Assembly (NCBI RefSeq): GCF_964204645.1
Contig: NC_134030.1
Span: 250,001 to 310,000 of the forward strand
Reading direction: 5' to 3'
Source of the DNA: Tubulanus polymorphus
Lineage: Eukaryota > Nemertea > Palaeonemertea > Tubulaniformes > Tubulanidae
DNA length: 60,000 bases
Shown here: positions 8,979 to 19,069 of the stretch, piece by piece
Numbering within the stretch: position 1 is the first letter of the stretch
Layout: every line of letters starts with the position of its first letter
Made by a program: the position numbers and the translations under genes
The notes under the pieces: generated by a model
What the model was told of the DNA's origin: nothing
The model's database searches: none
The model's input: only the letters and a program-made list of their open reading frames with translations

Positions 8979-9239
8979 GACAAGAACAGAACAGTTTGAC
9001 GCGACAATCTGTGTAGTAACTGCGTCCCTCACATTGTGGGTTACAGCCGCGGTACCACGATTTCAAAATACTTCCATCAAACTCCTCCTACAGAACACAC
9101 TATAATCATCTGAAGATTTCACACGCTCTGTTGAAATTACTACTCACACGATTCGCTCTGAGAGTTTACTAAAAATCCATCTGAAATAATCTAAGTTTCA
9201 TATGTAAATTCGCAGCAGTTTTAGACTCGAGTTTATATA
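8979..9239 (-). promoter_or_regulatory. GPCR1 TATA box and uORF-rich leader
   Basis: TATATAAA at 9239-9232 lies 254 bases before the ATG. The leader has a 10-codon uORF at 9201-9169 (MKLRLFQMDF), a second beginning ATGATTATAGTG, a 4-codon ATGGAAGTATTTTGA, and a start-stop ATGTGA close to the main ATG. The main ATG context, GTCATGG, has purine at -3 and G at +4. A donor-like GTGAGT also occurs, so splicing of the leader cannot be excluded. Confidence 0.65.
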
Positions 9240-9485
9240 CAGCCCACTGTAGAACCACAAAGTTTGAATTTCGTGAATACAGGTCTCTGTGGTAACACGC
9301 GAGGCGTGAAAACTAATATATACCAGTATTAAAAATATACCAGCACTGATACACTTCAAGTTCCATTGAGACACAAGAGGCGAAATGCAACAAACAGCAT
9401 TTGGAAAATTTACTTATTTCCGATTATGTATTTGATTCAACTTTTTTACTGAAGCATTTCGTGTTTTCATATAGATGTACATAGA

Positions 9486-9629
9486 CTACGGGGAGCAGTT
9501 TCACCAAATAGTTTAAGCCTAAAACGGTTAAGTTTGAATTGCTGTCCTCATTGAAAACATGAAGTAACCAATGGCGGCAATTACACCAAAAATTTGAGTT
9601 TAACTTGTTTGTGAAACTGGGCCCTGCAG
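9486..9629. mobile_element. Miniature TIR element (MITE type 1)
   Basis: Ends CTACGGGGAGCAGTTTCACC and, read on the other strand, CTGCAGGGCCCAGTTTCACA, continuing as imperfect inverted repeats over about 30 bp. 144 bp, no coding capacity. The same element sits about 245 bp upstream of the TATA box in 14 of the 15 TATA-type copies. Confidence 0.75.
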
Positions 9630-10029
9630 GAAGTTACTGTCAGTACTATCAGATCGATGAGACATATTTAACGACCATACGACATACATCGCGCCCGATC
9701 TACAATCGTTACCCCCACCGTCCTTGAAGTGGTGCTTGTATACCACAATGCTGATGGGATAGCAGGAGTTTCTGCGTCTCAACAAAAAACACAACAATTA
9801 TACCCGTTATCTCTCTGTACATAAATGTTTATAACTTTATTTTCTTTGAACGAATTTAATTTGGTAAAAATGTTTTACAACATATCTATATCAATGATTC
9901 AATTGCATCTGTTATGAAGATATTTGATAGACTGGTTGCCTGTCTAATTTTGCAATCGGGGCCAAATTCGGTTCTCGTATCTAGTCGACTAGTGGTCGGA
10001 ACTAATAACCGAATACGCTTAATATTTCC

Positions 10030-10147
10030 GGGGCCAGTTGCACAGACTTAAGTGCAAACGTGGTTTCTTAAGTTGTTAGATTGGCTATAGAGCTAAGTTG
10101 GTATTAGAGTGGTCTTAAGTCTAAGCCATGACTATACAACCGGACCC
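10030..10147. mobile_element. Miniature TIR element (MITE type 2)
   Basis: 118 bp with imperfect terminal inverted repeats: GGGGCCAGTTGCACAGAC at one end and GGGTCCGGTTGTATAGTC on the opposite strand at the other. Flanked on both sides by TATTTCC. Identical insertion in the 3' flanks of GPCR2, 4 and 5, so it predates their duplication. Confidence 0.75.
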
Positions 10148-10684
10148 TGGACTATATTTCCGGATAACTGACATTCGGTTTCACTCAGATAACCGAAGTT
10201 GGCCCAGAATAGGACGGATTAACCAGTCCGCCATCTTCCGTACGGAATATACGGATCCAATCAGATTTCAGTATTTCATCACGTGAACAATGTAACATGG
10301 CCGCCCTCTGATTCACGTGAATCGCGGTTTTCCATCAATGAAGAAAAAAACTCCACTAAAGTTGCCGGGGTAACGCGGCGGTGAGTGCGCGGTTCCAAAC
10401 ACATTCAAATAATTCGCTTTATGTATAATTATAACAACACATGCTCGATCACTTCAGGGGGAACCGGCAACACCAGATATCCGACAAGATGGCTTGACGA
10501 ACTCTCGACCAGACCTTGTCAAAACAAGTTTCATTCATGAATTCAGAACCGGTCACCAATCAAACAATCAATTCATTTATCTAGTTTTCATTTATCTAGT
10601 TTTCATTTATTTAGTTTTCATTCGATATGAAATCTATAATATCAAACTCGGGCCAATCACGGATCCAGGTTTTTTAAAGGAACA

Positions 10685-11911
10685 TCAATTATCCGTCGGA
10701 TTTTTTTTCTGACTCACAGATTTTATTTTACAACAAAAACAATGAGTAAATAGTTTGATAAATTCTTTCCGGAAAACTTTCAATGTTCCGATGTAGATAA
10801 AGAAATTCACGCAAAAAACAAAGTGTCGAAATGTTTCCAGGAACCATGATAAGTAGATCCATAAAGTATCAAGAAAGAAGCCTAAATGAGGTTTTGATCG
10901 GTCATTGATGTCTATACCATAATCTCTTTTAAGCACTGGGAGTAAGGCGAGTAGTATATACTCAATGCATTTAACTGCAGCATGCGGTAAAACTAGTAAA
11001 ATATACACAATAACTATAACTAGAAGAGTTTTATTGACTGAAGATTGATGACGATCTGTTCTCTTCGCTCTCATCTCAGATCTCTTATTGCGTAATGAAG
11101 CAGTTAACACTGATAATTTCATAATCATTATAGATGGAAATATATCTTGTAAAACTGTTCTCGCAACTGTCATTGCTCGTGCTTGGGTTCTGCTTATAGC
11201 GATTGACTGACGACACGTAAAAAGTTCGTATGTTTCGTTGTATCTATGAATTTTAACGAATTTAACACGACTGCTCAAGATTAAAGACTCCCAATTCATA
11301 AGATACGCCCAGAAGATGATAAAAACTACTGCAATTTTACGGCGAGTGACGGTGCAATGTTTCATGTGAAAGAAAGGAAAACGAATAGAAACAAATCTCT
11401 CGATAGCGATCACTATAACTGTGTAGTTTGATACAGATATTGCCTGGTTGTAGAACAGGGTCCGAAGCAAACACTTCGGAAACAGTTTATTGGGCAGATG
11501 ATGGAAATAGTAATAGAAATAGTAAAGTGATGGACATAGTTTACTGTGTTTAGCGAATAGAAAATAACTGCCACATCCTCTATAAAATCCCAGATGATAA
11601 ACAACAAAATCTCTCAAATATACAGCGAAAGTCTGTAACTCAACCAAGACGACAAGTTGATCTGAAAACGCGATAGTTATGAGATAAGGGAACGTGTAAC
11701 GAACTGACTGATATCTGCGACACTTTATGAGTAAAATTATTGTCAGAAAGTTAAACACACTTCCCGGTGGAAGTAAGAAGAGATATTTGAATGTTTCCCT
11801 AAATACAACAGTGAAGGCTGAAAACCCCTTGAAAGCTAAGATGTATCCCGGTGTCTTCACAGTGGTGCGGTATATTCGAGTTGTAGTGACGATAGCGGTA
11901 AAATTGTCCAT
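10685..11911 (-). CDS. GPCR2, class A receptor, subfamily A
   Basis: 408 residues. Same seven-pass scaffold as GPCR1 with the ERF and NFFIY motifs. Subfamily A differs in the N-terminus (FTVVFRETFKYLFLLPP), in ECL1 (TFAVYLRDFVVYHLGFYRGC), in ECL2 (RQSIAISRTQARAM) and in a longer helical-looking ECL3 with LPVLKRDYGIDINDRSKP. ICL3 has SSVNKTLL where most copies have SSASKTLL. The tail ends KSVSQKKNPTDN. Differs from GPCR4 at one residue that I can find (T5 versus S5; the N3 sequon survives in both). Confidence 0.92.
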   Translation of the reverse strand: MDNFTAIVTTTRIYRTTVKTPGYILAFKGFSAFTVVFRETFKYLFLLPPGSVFNFLTIILLIKCRRYQSVRYTFPYLITIAFSDQLVVLVELQTFAVYLRDFVVYHLGFYRGCGSYFLFAKHSKLCPSLYYFYYYFHHLPNKLFPKCLLRTLFYNQAISVSNYTVIVIAIERFVSIRFPFFHMKHCTVTRRKIAVVFIIFWAYLMNWESLILSSRVKFVKIHRYNETYELFTCRQSIAISRTQARAMTVARTVLQDIFPSIMIMKLSVLTASLRNKRSEMRAKRTDRHQSSVNKTLLVIVIVYILLVLPHAAVKCIEYILLALLPVLKRDYGIDINDRSKPHLGFFLDTLWIYLSWFLETFRHFVFCVNFFIYIGTLKVFRKEFIKLFTHCFCCKIKSVSQKKNPTDN

Positions 11912-12172
11912 GACAAGAACAGAACAGTTTGACGCGACAATCTGTGTAGTGACTGCTTCCCTCAAATTGTGGGTTACAGCCGCGGAACCACGATTTCAAA
12001 ATACTTCCATCAAACTCCTGCTACAGAACACACTATAATCATTTGAAGATTTTACACGCTCTGTTGAAATTACTACTCACACGATTCGCTCTGAGAGTTT
12101 ACTAAAAATCCATCTGAAATAATCTAAGTTTCATATGAAAATTCTCAGCAGTTTTAGACTCGAGTTTATATA
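11912..12172 (-). promoter_or_regulatory. GPCR2 TATA box and leader
   Basis: TATATAAA at 12172-12165, 254 bases before the ATG. The uORFs of GPCR1 are kept except the start-stop ATGTGA, which is mutated to TTTGAG. Confidence 0.65.
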
Positions 12173-13223
12173 CAGCCAACTGTAGAACCACAAAGTTTGA
12201 ATTTCGTGAATACAGGTCTCTGTGGTAACATGCGAGGCGTGAAAACTAATATATACTAGTATTACATATACCAGCACTGATACACTTCAAGTTCCATTGA
12301 GACACAAGAGGCGAAATGCAACAAACAGCATTTAGAAAATTTACTTATTTCCGATTATGTATTTATTGATTCAACCTTCTGTACATAGACTACAGGGAGC
12401 AGTTTCACCAAATAGTTTAAGCCTAAATCGGTTAAGTTTGAATTGTTGTCTTCATTGAAAACATGACGTAACCAATGGCGGCAATTACACCTAAAATTTG
12501 AGTTTAACTTGTTTGTGAAACTGGGCCCTGCAGGAAGTTACTGTCAGTACTATCAGATCGATGAGACATATTTAACGACCATACGACATACATCGCGCCC
12601 GATCTACAATCGTTACCCCCACCGTCCTTGAAGTGGTGCTTGTATACCACAATGCTGATGGGATAGCAGGAGTTTCTGCGTCTCAGCAAAAAACTCAACA
12701 ATTCATCGTTATCTCTCTGTACATAAATGTTTATAACTCTATTTTCATTGAACGAATTTGATTTTGTAAAAATGTTTTACAACATATTTGAATGATTCAA
12801 TTGCATCTTCTATCAAGGTATTTGATAGACTGGTTGCCTGTCTAATTTTGCAATCGGGGCCAAATTCAGTTCTCGTATCTAGTCGACTAGTGGTCGGAAC
12901 TAATAACCGAATACCGACTGCACCGACTGACTGTATAACAATACATATGCTACTTGATTCCTTCAATACCAGCTATCCCGCCAGATGGCGTGACGAACTC
13001 TCGATCATGAATTGTCAAAACAAGTTTATTTTCATCGATATATCATCACAGGACTCGTCACCGTAACCAAATAAACAATCAATTCGTTTATCTAGTTTTC
13101 ATTACCTTCGATATAAAATCCACAATATCAAACTCGTGGCCTAAATTTGGAAATCCCTCGAGGAATAAAGTAAAGATTCGTGGGCCACAATCTAATCCCG
13201 GTTCTTGTAGGAACATTTATCCG
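12173..13223. other. Spacer GPCR2/GPCR3 (A-type 3' flank of GPCR3)
   Basis: Upstream block of GPCR2 with MITE type 1, then a 3' flank typical of subfamily E: CGACTAGTGGTCGGAACTAA, CGACTGCACCGACTGACTG and CATCACAGGACTCGTC. The same flank follows GPCR18 and GPCR19. No gene; the two antiparallel short frames here start without support. Confidence 0.75.
12390..12533. mobile_element. MITE type 1 upstream of GPCR2
   Basis: 144 bp, ends CTACAGGGAGCAG and CCCTGCAG; same place relative to the TATA box as in other copies. Confidence 0.75.
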
Positions 13224-14453
13224 TCAGATTTTGTTTCTTACAGATTTTATTTTACAACAAAAACAATCAGTAAATAATTTAATAAATTCTTTCCGGAAAA
13301 CTTTCAATGTTCCAATGTAAATAAAGAAATTCACGCAGAAAACGAAATATCGTAACGTCCGCAGAAATTGGTCTAAACCATGCCATAAAGTTTTGAGAAA
13401 GAATCGATTATGATGATCTGTTAAACTGTTTGCAAAACCGGATATGAACATTGGATAATTTCTATAAAGCGAGTATCCAATAATGTACGAAAAGTTGAGG
13501 ATGCATTTAACTGCAGCATACGGCAAAACAAATAAAATATACACAATAACTACAACTAGAAGAGTTTTACTGGCTGAAGATTGATGACGATCTGTTCTCT
13601 TCGCTCTCATCTCAGATCTCTTATTGCGTAATGAAGCAGTTAACACTGATAATATTACAATCATTAAAGATGGAAATATATCTTGTAAAAATGTTTTTCC
13701 AGCTGCTATTGCTTGTGCCTGGGACCAATGCAAAGGAGGGATTGACTGTTCACACACAAAAGAATCAAAGTTTTCTTTAAATCTGCGATGTTTGTGGAGA
13801 TTAACACGACTGCGCATGATTACTGAATCCAAGTTCATAAAATACGCCCAGAAGATGACGGAACCTACTGCAATTTTACGGCGAGTGACGGTGAAATGTT
13901 TCATGTGAAAGAAAGGAAAACGAATAGAAACAAATCTCTCGATAGCGATCACTATAACTATGTAGTTTGATACAGATATTGCCTGGCTATGAAATAGGTT
14001 TGAAAATATACACGTAGGAAACACTCGACTGGGCAGATAATAGAAATAGTAATAGAAATAGTAAAGTGATGGACATAGTTTACTGTGTTTAGCGAATGTC
14101 AGATACGCACCGCGACATTCTCTATAAAATCCTAGATGATGAACTACAAAGCTTTTCAAACGATGAGGGAATCTGATCAACTCAAACAAGACGACAAGTT
14201 GATCTGAAAACGCGAGAGATATGAGATAAGGGAACGTGTAACGAACTGACTGATATCTGCGACACTTTATCAGTAAAATAATTGTCAGAAAGTTGAACAC
14301 ACTTAACGGTGGAATTAAGAAGACACATTTGAACATATCGTTATATCTGAGAATGAAGTTAGTAAATCTCTTGAAAGCTAAGATGTATCCCGGTGTCTTC
14401 ACAGTGATGCGGTATATTCGAGTTGTGGTGACGATAGCGGTAAAATTGTCCAT
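13224..14453 (-). CDS. GPCR3, class A receptor, subfamily E
   Basis: 409 residues. ECL1 reads FELIRFPHRLKSFVVHHLGF and ECL2 VNLHKHRRFKENFDSFVCEQ, so the NET sequon of GPCR1 in ECL2 is gone. TM2 begins LISLAFSDQ. TM7 is FVFCVNFFIYIGTLK and the tail KSVRNKI. The protein differs from GPCR18, 42 kb to the right, at only three residues (Y/H in GFYREC, K/N in YAAVKCI, L/R in DQFLRTL), so the two are very recent duplicates or have been homogenised. Confidence 0.92.
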   Translation of the reverse strand: MDNFTAIVTTTRIYRITVKTPGYILAFKRFTNFILRYNDMFKCVFLIPPLSVFNFLTIILLIKCRRYQSVRYTFPYLISLAFSDQLVVLFELIRFPHRLKSFVVHHLGFYRECRGAYLTFAKHSKLCPSLYYFYYYFYYLPSRVFPTCIFSNLFHSQAISVSNYIVIVIAIERFVSIRFPFFHMKHFTVTRRKIAVGSVIFWAYFMNLDSVIMRSRVNLHKHRRFKENFDSFVCEQSIPPLHWSQAQAIAAGKTFLQDIFPSLMIVILSVLTASLRNKRSEMRAKRTDRHQSSASKTLLVVVIVYILFVLPYAAVKCILNFSYIIGYSLYRNYPMFISGFANSLTDHHNRFFLKTLWHGLDQFLRTLRYFVFCVNFFIYIGTLKVFRKEFIKLFTDCFCCKIKSVRNKI

Positions 14454-14714
14454 GACAAGAACAGAACAGTTTGACGCGACAATCAGTGTAGTGACTGCTT
14501 CCCTCACATTGTGGGTTACAGCCGCGGTACCACGATTTCAAAATACTTCCATCAAACTCCTGCTACAGAACACACTATAATCATTTGAAGATTTCACACG
14601 CTCTGTTGAAATTACTACTCACACGATTCGCTCTGAGAGTTTACTAAAAATCCATCTGAAATAATCTAAGTTTCATATGAAAATTCGCAGCAGTTTTAGA
14701 CTAGAGTTTATATA
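14454..14714 (-). promoter_or_regulatory. GPCR3 TATA box and leader
   Basis: TATATAAA at 14714-14707, 254 bases before the ATG. All four short uORFs including ATGTGA are present. Confidence 0.65.
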
Positions 14715-14960
14715 CAGACAACTGTAGAACCACAAAGTTTGAATTTCGTGAATACAGGTCTCTGTGGTAACATGCGAGGCGTGAAAACTAATTTAATACT
14801 AGTATTACATTTACCAGCACTGATATACTTCAAGTTCCATTGAGACACAAGAGGCGAAATGCAACAAACAGCATTTGGAAAATTTACTTATTTCCGATTA
14901 TGTATTTAATTCAACTTTCTTTACTGAAGCATTTCGTGTTTTCATATAGATGTACATAGA

Positions 14961-15104
14961 CTACAGGGAGCAGTTTCACCAAATAGTTTAAGCCTAAATC
15001 AGTTAAGTTTGAATTGCTGTCCTCATTGAAAACATGAAGTAACCAATGGCGGCAATTACACCAACAATTTTAGTTAAACTTGTTTGTGAAACTGGGCCCT
15101 GTAG
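14961..15104. mobile_element. MITE type 1 upstream of GPCR3
   Basis: 144 bp, ends CTACAGGGAGCAG and CCCTGTAG, which are perfectly inverted over the first 8 bases. Confidence 0.75.
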
Positions 15105-15504
15105 GAAGTTACTGTCAGTACTATTAGATCGATGAGACATATTTAACGACCATACGACATACATCGCGCCCGATCTACAATCGTTACCCCCACCGTCCTT
15201 GAAGTGGTGCTTGTATACCACAATGCTGATGGGATAGCAGGAGTTTCTGCGTCTCAACAAAAAACACAACAATTATACCCGTTATCTCTCTGTACATAAA
15301 TGTTTATAACTTTATTTTCTTTGAACGAATTTAATTTGGTAAAAATGTTTTACAACATATCTATATCAATGATTCAATTGCATCTGTTATGAAGATATTT
15401 GATAGACTGGTTGCCTGTCTAATTTTGCAATCGGGGCCAAATTCGGTTCTCGTATCTAGTCGACTAGTGGTCGGAACTAATAACCGAATACGCTTAATAT
15501 TTCC

Positions 15505-15622
15505 GGGGCCAGTTGCACAGACTTAAGTGCAAACGTGGTTTCTTAAGTTGTTAGATTGGCTATAGAGCTAAGTTGGTATTAGAGTGGTCTTAAGTCTAAG
15601 CCATGACTATACAACCGGACCC
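15505..15622. mobile_element. MITE type 2 in 3' flank of GPCR4
   Basis: 118 bp, same ends and same insertion point as the copy at 10030. Confidence 0.75.
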
Positions 15623-16159
15623 TGGACTATATTTCCGGATAACTGACATTCGGTTTCACTCAGATAACCGAAGTTGGCCCAGAATAGGACGGATTAACCA
15701 GTCCGCCATCTTCCGTACGGAATATACGGATCCAATCAGATTTCAGTATTTCATCACGTGAACAATGTAACATGGCCGCCCTCTGATTCACGTGAATCGC
15801 GGTTTTCCATCAATGAAGAAAAAAACTCCACTAAAGTTGCCGGGGTAACGCGGCGGCGAGTGCGCGGTTCCAAACACATTCAAATAATTCGCTTTATGTA
15901 TAATTATAACAACACATGCTCGATCACTTCAGGGGGAACCGGCAACACCAGATATCCGACAAGATGGCTTGACGAACTCTCGACCAGACCTTGTCAAAAC
16001 AAGTTTCATTCATGAATTCAGAACCGGTCACCAATCAAACAATCAATTCATTTATCTAGTTTTCATTTATCTAGTTTTCATTTATTTAGTTTTCATTCGA
16101 TATGAAATCTATAATATCAAACTCGGGCCAATCACGGATCCAGGTTTTTCAAAGGAACA

Positions 16160-17386
16160 TCAATTATCCGTCGGATTTTTTTTCTGACTCACAGATTTTA
16201 TTTTACAACAAAAACAATGAGTAAATAGTTTGATAAATTCTTTCCGGAAAACTTTCAATGTTCCGATGTAGATAAAGAAATTCACGCAAAAAACAAAGTG
16301 TCGAAATGTTTCCAGGAACCATGATAAGTAGATCCATAAAGTATCAAGAAAGAAGCCTAAATGAGGTTTTGATCGGTCATTGATGTCTATACCATAATCT
16401 CTTTTAAGCACTGGGAGTAAGGCGAGTAGTATATACTCAATGCATTTTACTGCAGCATGCGGTAAAACTAGTAAAATATACACAATAACTATAACTAGAA
16501 GAGTTTTATTGACTGAAGATTGATGACGATCTGTTCTCTTCGCTCTCATCTCAGATCTCTTATTGCGTAATGAAGCAGTTAACACTGATAATTTCATAAT
16601 CATTATAGATGGAAATATATCTTGTAAAACTGTTCTCGCAACTGTCATTGCTCGTGCTTGGGTTCTGCTTATAGCGATTGACTGACGACACGTAAAAAGT
16701 TCGTATGTTTCGTTGTATCTATGAATTTTAACGAATTTAACACGACTGCTCAAGATTAAAGACTCCCAATTCATAAGATACGCCCAGAAGATGATAAAAA
16801 CTACTGCAATTTTACGGCGAGTGACGGTGCAATGTTTCATGTGAAAGAAAGGAAAACGAATAGAAACAAATCTCTCGATAGCGATCACTATAACTGTGTA
16901 GTTTGATACAGATATTGCCTGGTTGTAGAACAGGGTCCGAAGCAAACACTTCGGAAACAGTTTATTGGGCAGATGATGGAAATAGTAATAGAAATAGTAA
17001 AGTGATGGACATAGTTTACTGTGTTTAGCGAATAGAAAATAACTGCCACATCCTCTATAAAATCCCAGATGATAAACAACAAAATCTCTCAAATATACAG
17101 CGAAAGTCTGTAACTCAACCAAGACGACAAGTTGATCTGAAAACGCGATAGTTATGAGATAAGGGAACGTGTAACGAACTGACTGATATCTGCGACACTT
17201 TATCAGTAAAATTATTGTCAGAAAGTTAAACACACTTCCCGGTGGAAGTAAGAAGAGATATTTGAATGTTTCCCTAAATACAACAGTGAAGGCTGAAAAC
17301 CCCTTGAAAGCTAAGATGTATCCCGGTGTCTTCACAGTGGTGCGGTATATTCGAGTTGTGGTGACGATAGCGGAAAAATTGTCCAT
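16160..17386 (-). CDS. GPCR4, class A receptor, subfamily A
   Basis: 408 residues, equal to GPCR2 apart from S5. The surrounding 2.8 kb, spacer included, is also almost the same as for GPCR2, so the pair reflects a recent duplication of a unit or a conversion event. Class A landmarks as in GPCR1: D2.50 in IAFSDQ, ERF, P6.50 in LVLPH, NFFIY. Confidence 0.92.
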   Translation of the reverse strand: MDNFSAIVTTTRIYRTTVKTPGYILAFKGFSAFTVVFRETFKYLFLLPPGSVFNFLTIILLIKCRRYQSVRYTFPYLITIAFSDQLVVLVELQTFAVYLRDFVVYHLGFYRGCGSYFLFAKHSKLCPSLYYFYYYFHHLPNKLFPKCLLRTLFYNQAISVSNYTVIVIAIERFVSIRFPFFHMKHCTVTRRKIAVVFIIFWAYLMNWESLILSSRVKFVKIHRYNETYELFTCRQSIAISRTQARAMTVARTVLQDIFPSIMIMKLSVLTASLRNKRSEMRAKRTDRHQSSVNKTLLVIVIVYILLVLPHAAVKCIEYILLALLPVLKRDYGIDINDRSKPHLGFFLDTLWIYLSWFLETFRHFVFCVNFFIYIGTLKVFRKEFIKLFTHCFCCKIKSVSQKKNPTDN

Positions 17387-17647
17387 GACAAGAACAGAAC
17401 AGTTTGACGCGACAATCTGTGTAGTGACTGCTTCCCTCACATTGTGGGTTACAGCCGCGGTACCACGATTTCAAAATACTTCCATCAAACTCCTGCTACA
17501 GAACACACTATAATCATTTGAAGATTTTACACGCTCTGTTGAAATTACTACTCACAAGATTCGCTCTGAGAGTTTACTAAAAATCCATCTGAAATAATCT
17601 AAGTTTCATATGAAAATTCGCAGCAGTTTTAGACTCGAGTTTATATA
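17387..17647 (-). promoter_or_regulatory. GPCR4 TATA box and leader
   Basis: TATATAAA at 17647-17640, 254 bases before the ATG; ATGTGA start-stop present, unlike in GPCR2. Confidence 0.65.
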
Positions 17648-17864
17648 CAGACAACTGTAGAACCATAAAGTTTGAATTTCGTGAATACAGGTCTCTGTGG
17701 TAACATGTGAGGCGTGAAAACTAATATATACCAGTATTACATATACCAGCACTGATACACTTCAAGTTCCATTGAGACACAAGAGGCGAAATGCAACAAA
17801 CAGCATTTGGAAAATTTACTTATTTCCGATTATGTATTTATTGATTCAACTTTCTTTACATAGA

Positions 17865-18008
17865 CTACAGGGAGCAGTTTCACCAAATAGTTTAAGCCTA
17901 AAACGGTTAAGTTTGAATTGCTGTCCTCATTGAAAACATGAAGTAACCAATGGCGGCAATTACACCAAAAATTTGAGTTAAACTTGTTTGTGAAACTGGG
18001 CCCTGCAG
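17865..18008. mobile_element. MITE type 1 upstream of GPCR4
   Basis: 144 bp, ends CTACAGGGAGCAG and CCCTGCAG. Confidence 0.75.
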
Positions 18009-18408
18009 GAAGTTACTGTCAGTACTATCAGATCGATGAGACATATTTAACGACCATACGACATACATCGCGCCCGATCTACAATCGTTACCCCCACCGT
18101 CCTTGAAGTGGTGCTTGTATACCACAATGCTGATGGGATAGCAGGAGTTTCTGCGTCTCAACAAAAAACACAACAATTATACCCGTTATCTCTCTGTACA
18201 TAAATGTTTATAACTTTATTTTCTTTGAACGAATTTAATTTGGTAAAAATGTTTTACAACATATCTATATCAATGATTCAATTGCATCTGTTATGAAGAT
18301 ATTTGATAGACTGGTTGCCTGTCTAATTTTGCAATCGGGGCCAAATTCGGTTCTCGTATCTAGTCGACTAGTGGTCGGAACTAATAACCGAATACGCTTA
18401 ATATTTCC

Positions 18409-18526
18409 GGGGCCAGTTGCACAGACTTAAGTGCAAACGTGGTTTCTTAAGTTGTTAGATTGGCTATAGAGCTAAGTTGGTATTAGAGTGGTCTTAAGTC
18501 TAAGCCATGACTATACAACCGGACCC
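18409..18526. mobile_element. MITE type 2 in 3' flank of GPCR5
   Basis: 118 bp, third copy at the same relative point. Confidence 0.75.
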
Positions 18527-19069
18527 TGGACTATATTTCCGGATAACTGACATTCGGTTTCACTCAGATAACCGAAGTTGGCCCAGAATAGGACGGATTA
18601 ACCAGTCCGCCATCTTCCGTACGGAATATACGGATCCAATCAGATTTCAGTATTTCATCACGTGAACAATGTAACATGGCCGCCCTCTGATTCACGTGAA
18701 TCGCGGTTTTCCATCAATGAAGAAAAAAACTCCACTAAAGTTGCCGGGGTAACGCGGCGGCGAGTGCGCGGTTCCAAACACATTCAAATAATTCGCTTTA
18801 TGTATAATTATAACAACACATGCTCGATCACTTCAGGGGGAACCGGCAACACCAGATATCCGACAAGATGGCTTGACGAACTCTCGACCAGACCTTGTCA
18901 AAACAAGTTTCATTCATGAATTCAGAACCGGTCACCAATCAAACAATCAATTTATTTATCTAGTTTTCATTTATCTAGTTTTCATTTATCTAGTTTTCAT
19001 TTATCTAGTTTTCATCTATCTTGTTTTCATTCGATATGAAATGTATTTATAATATCAAACTCGCGCCAA

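Larger units (their letters stand above)
9240..10684. other. Spacer GPCR1/GPCR2 (B-type 3' flank of GPCR2)
   Basis: From left: a conserved upstream block, the 144-bp miniature element (9486-9629), a block with a 65-codon ATG-less minus frame (9797-9600), then the 3' flank of GPCR2. The latter holds a second small TIR element (10030-10147) and three tandem 15-bp words TTTATCTAGTTTTCA at about 10573-10620. The same layout recurs at 14715-16159 and 17648-19069. Confidence 0.8.
14715..16159. other. Spacer GPCR3/GPCR4 (B-type 3' flank of GPCR4)
   Basis: Near-identical to 9240-10684, including both miniature elements and the tandem TCTAGTTTTCATTTA words. It also holds an 85-codon plus-strand frame (15758-16015) over CATGGCCGCCCTCTGATTCA that recurs in the sister spacer at 18662-18919. 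I do not regard it as a gene. Confidence 0.75.
17648..19069. other. Spacer GPCR4/GPCR5 (B-type 3' flank of GPCR5)
   Basis: As the previous B-type spacers, but the tandem TTTATCTAGTTTTCA word is expanded to about five copies (18955-19030) and the last 50 bases before GPCR5 differ. Confidence 0.75.

Noticed and set aside
8979-9032. N-terminal extension of the receptors by 18 residues (REAVTTQIVASNCSVLV)
   Set aside because: The extension begins at GTG or TTG, no in-frame ATG or clear acceptor lies before it, and GPCR11 and GPCR13 have the frame closed there. A spliced upstream exon is not fully excluded.
9600-9797. Minus-strand 65-89 residue frame (LLRRRNSCYPISIVVYK) in each TATA-type spacer
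   Set aside because: Starts only at TTG, spans the end of the MITE, and copies differ mainly at non-synonymous sites (H/Q, N/S, P/L), so the open frame is inherited with the DNA.
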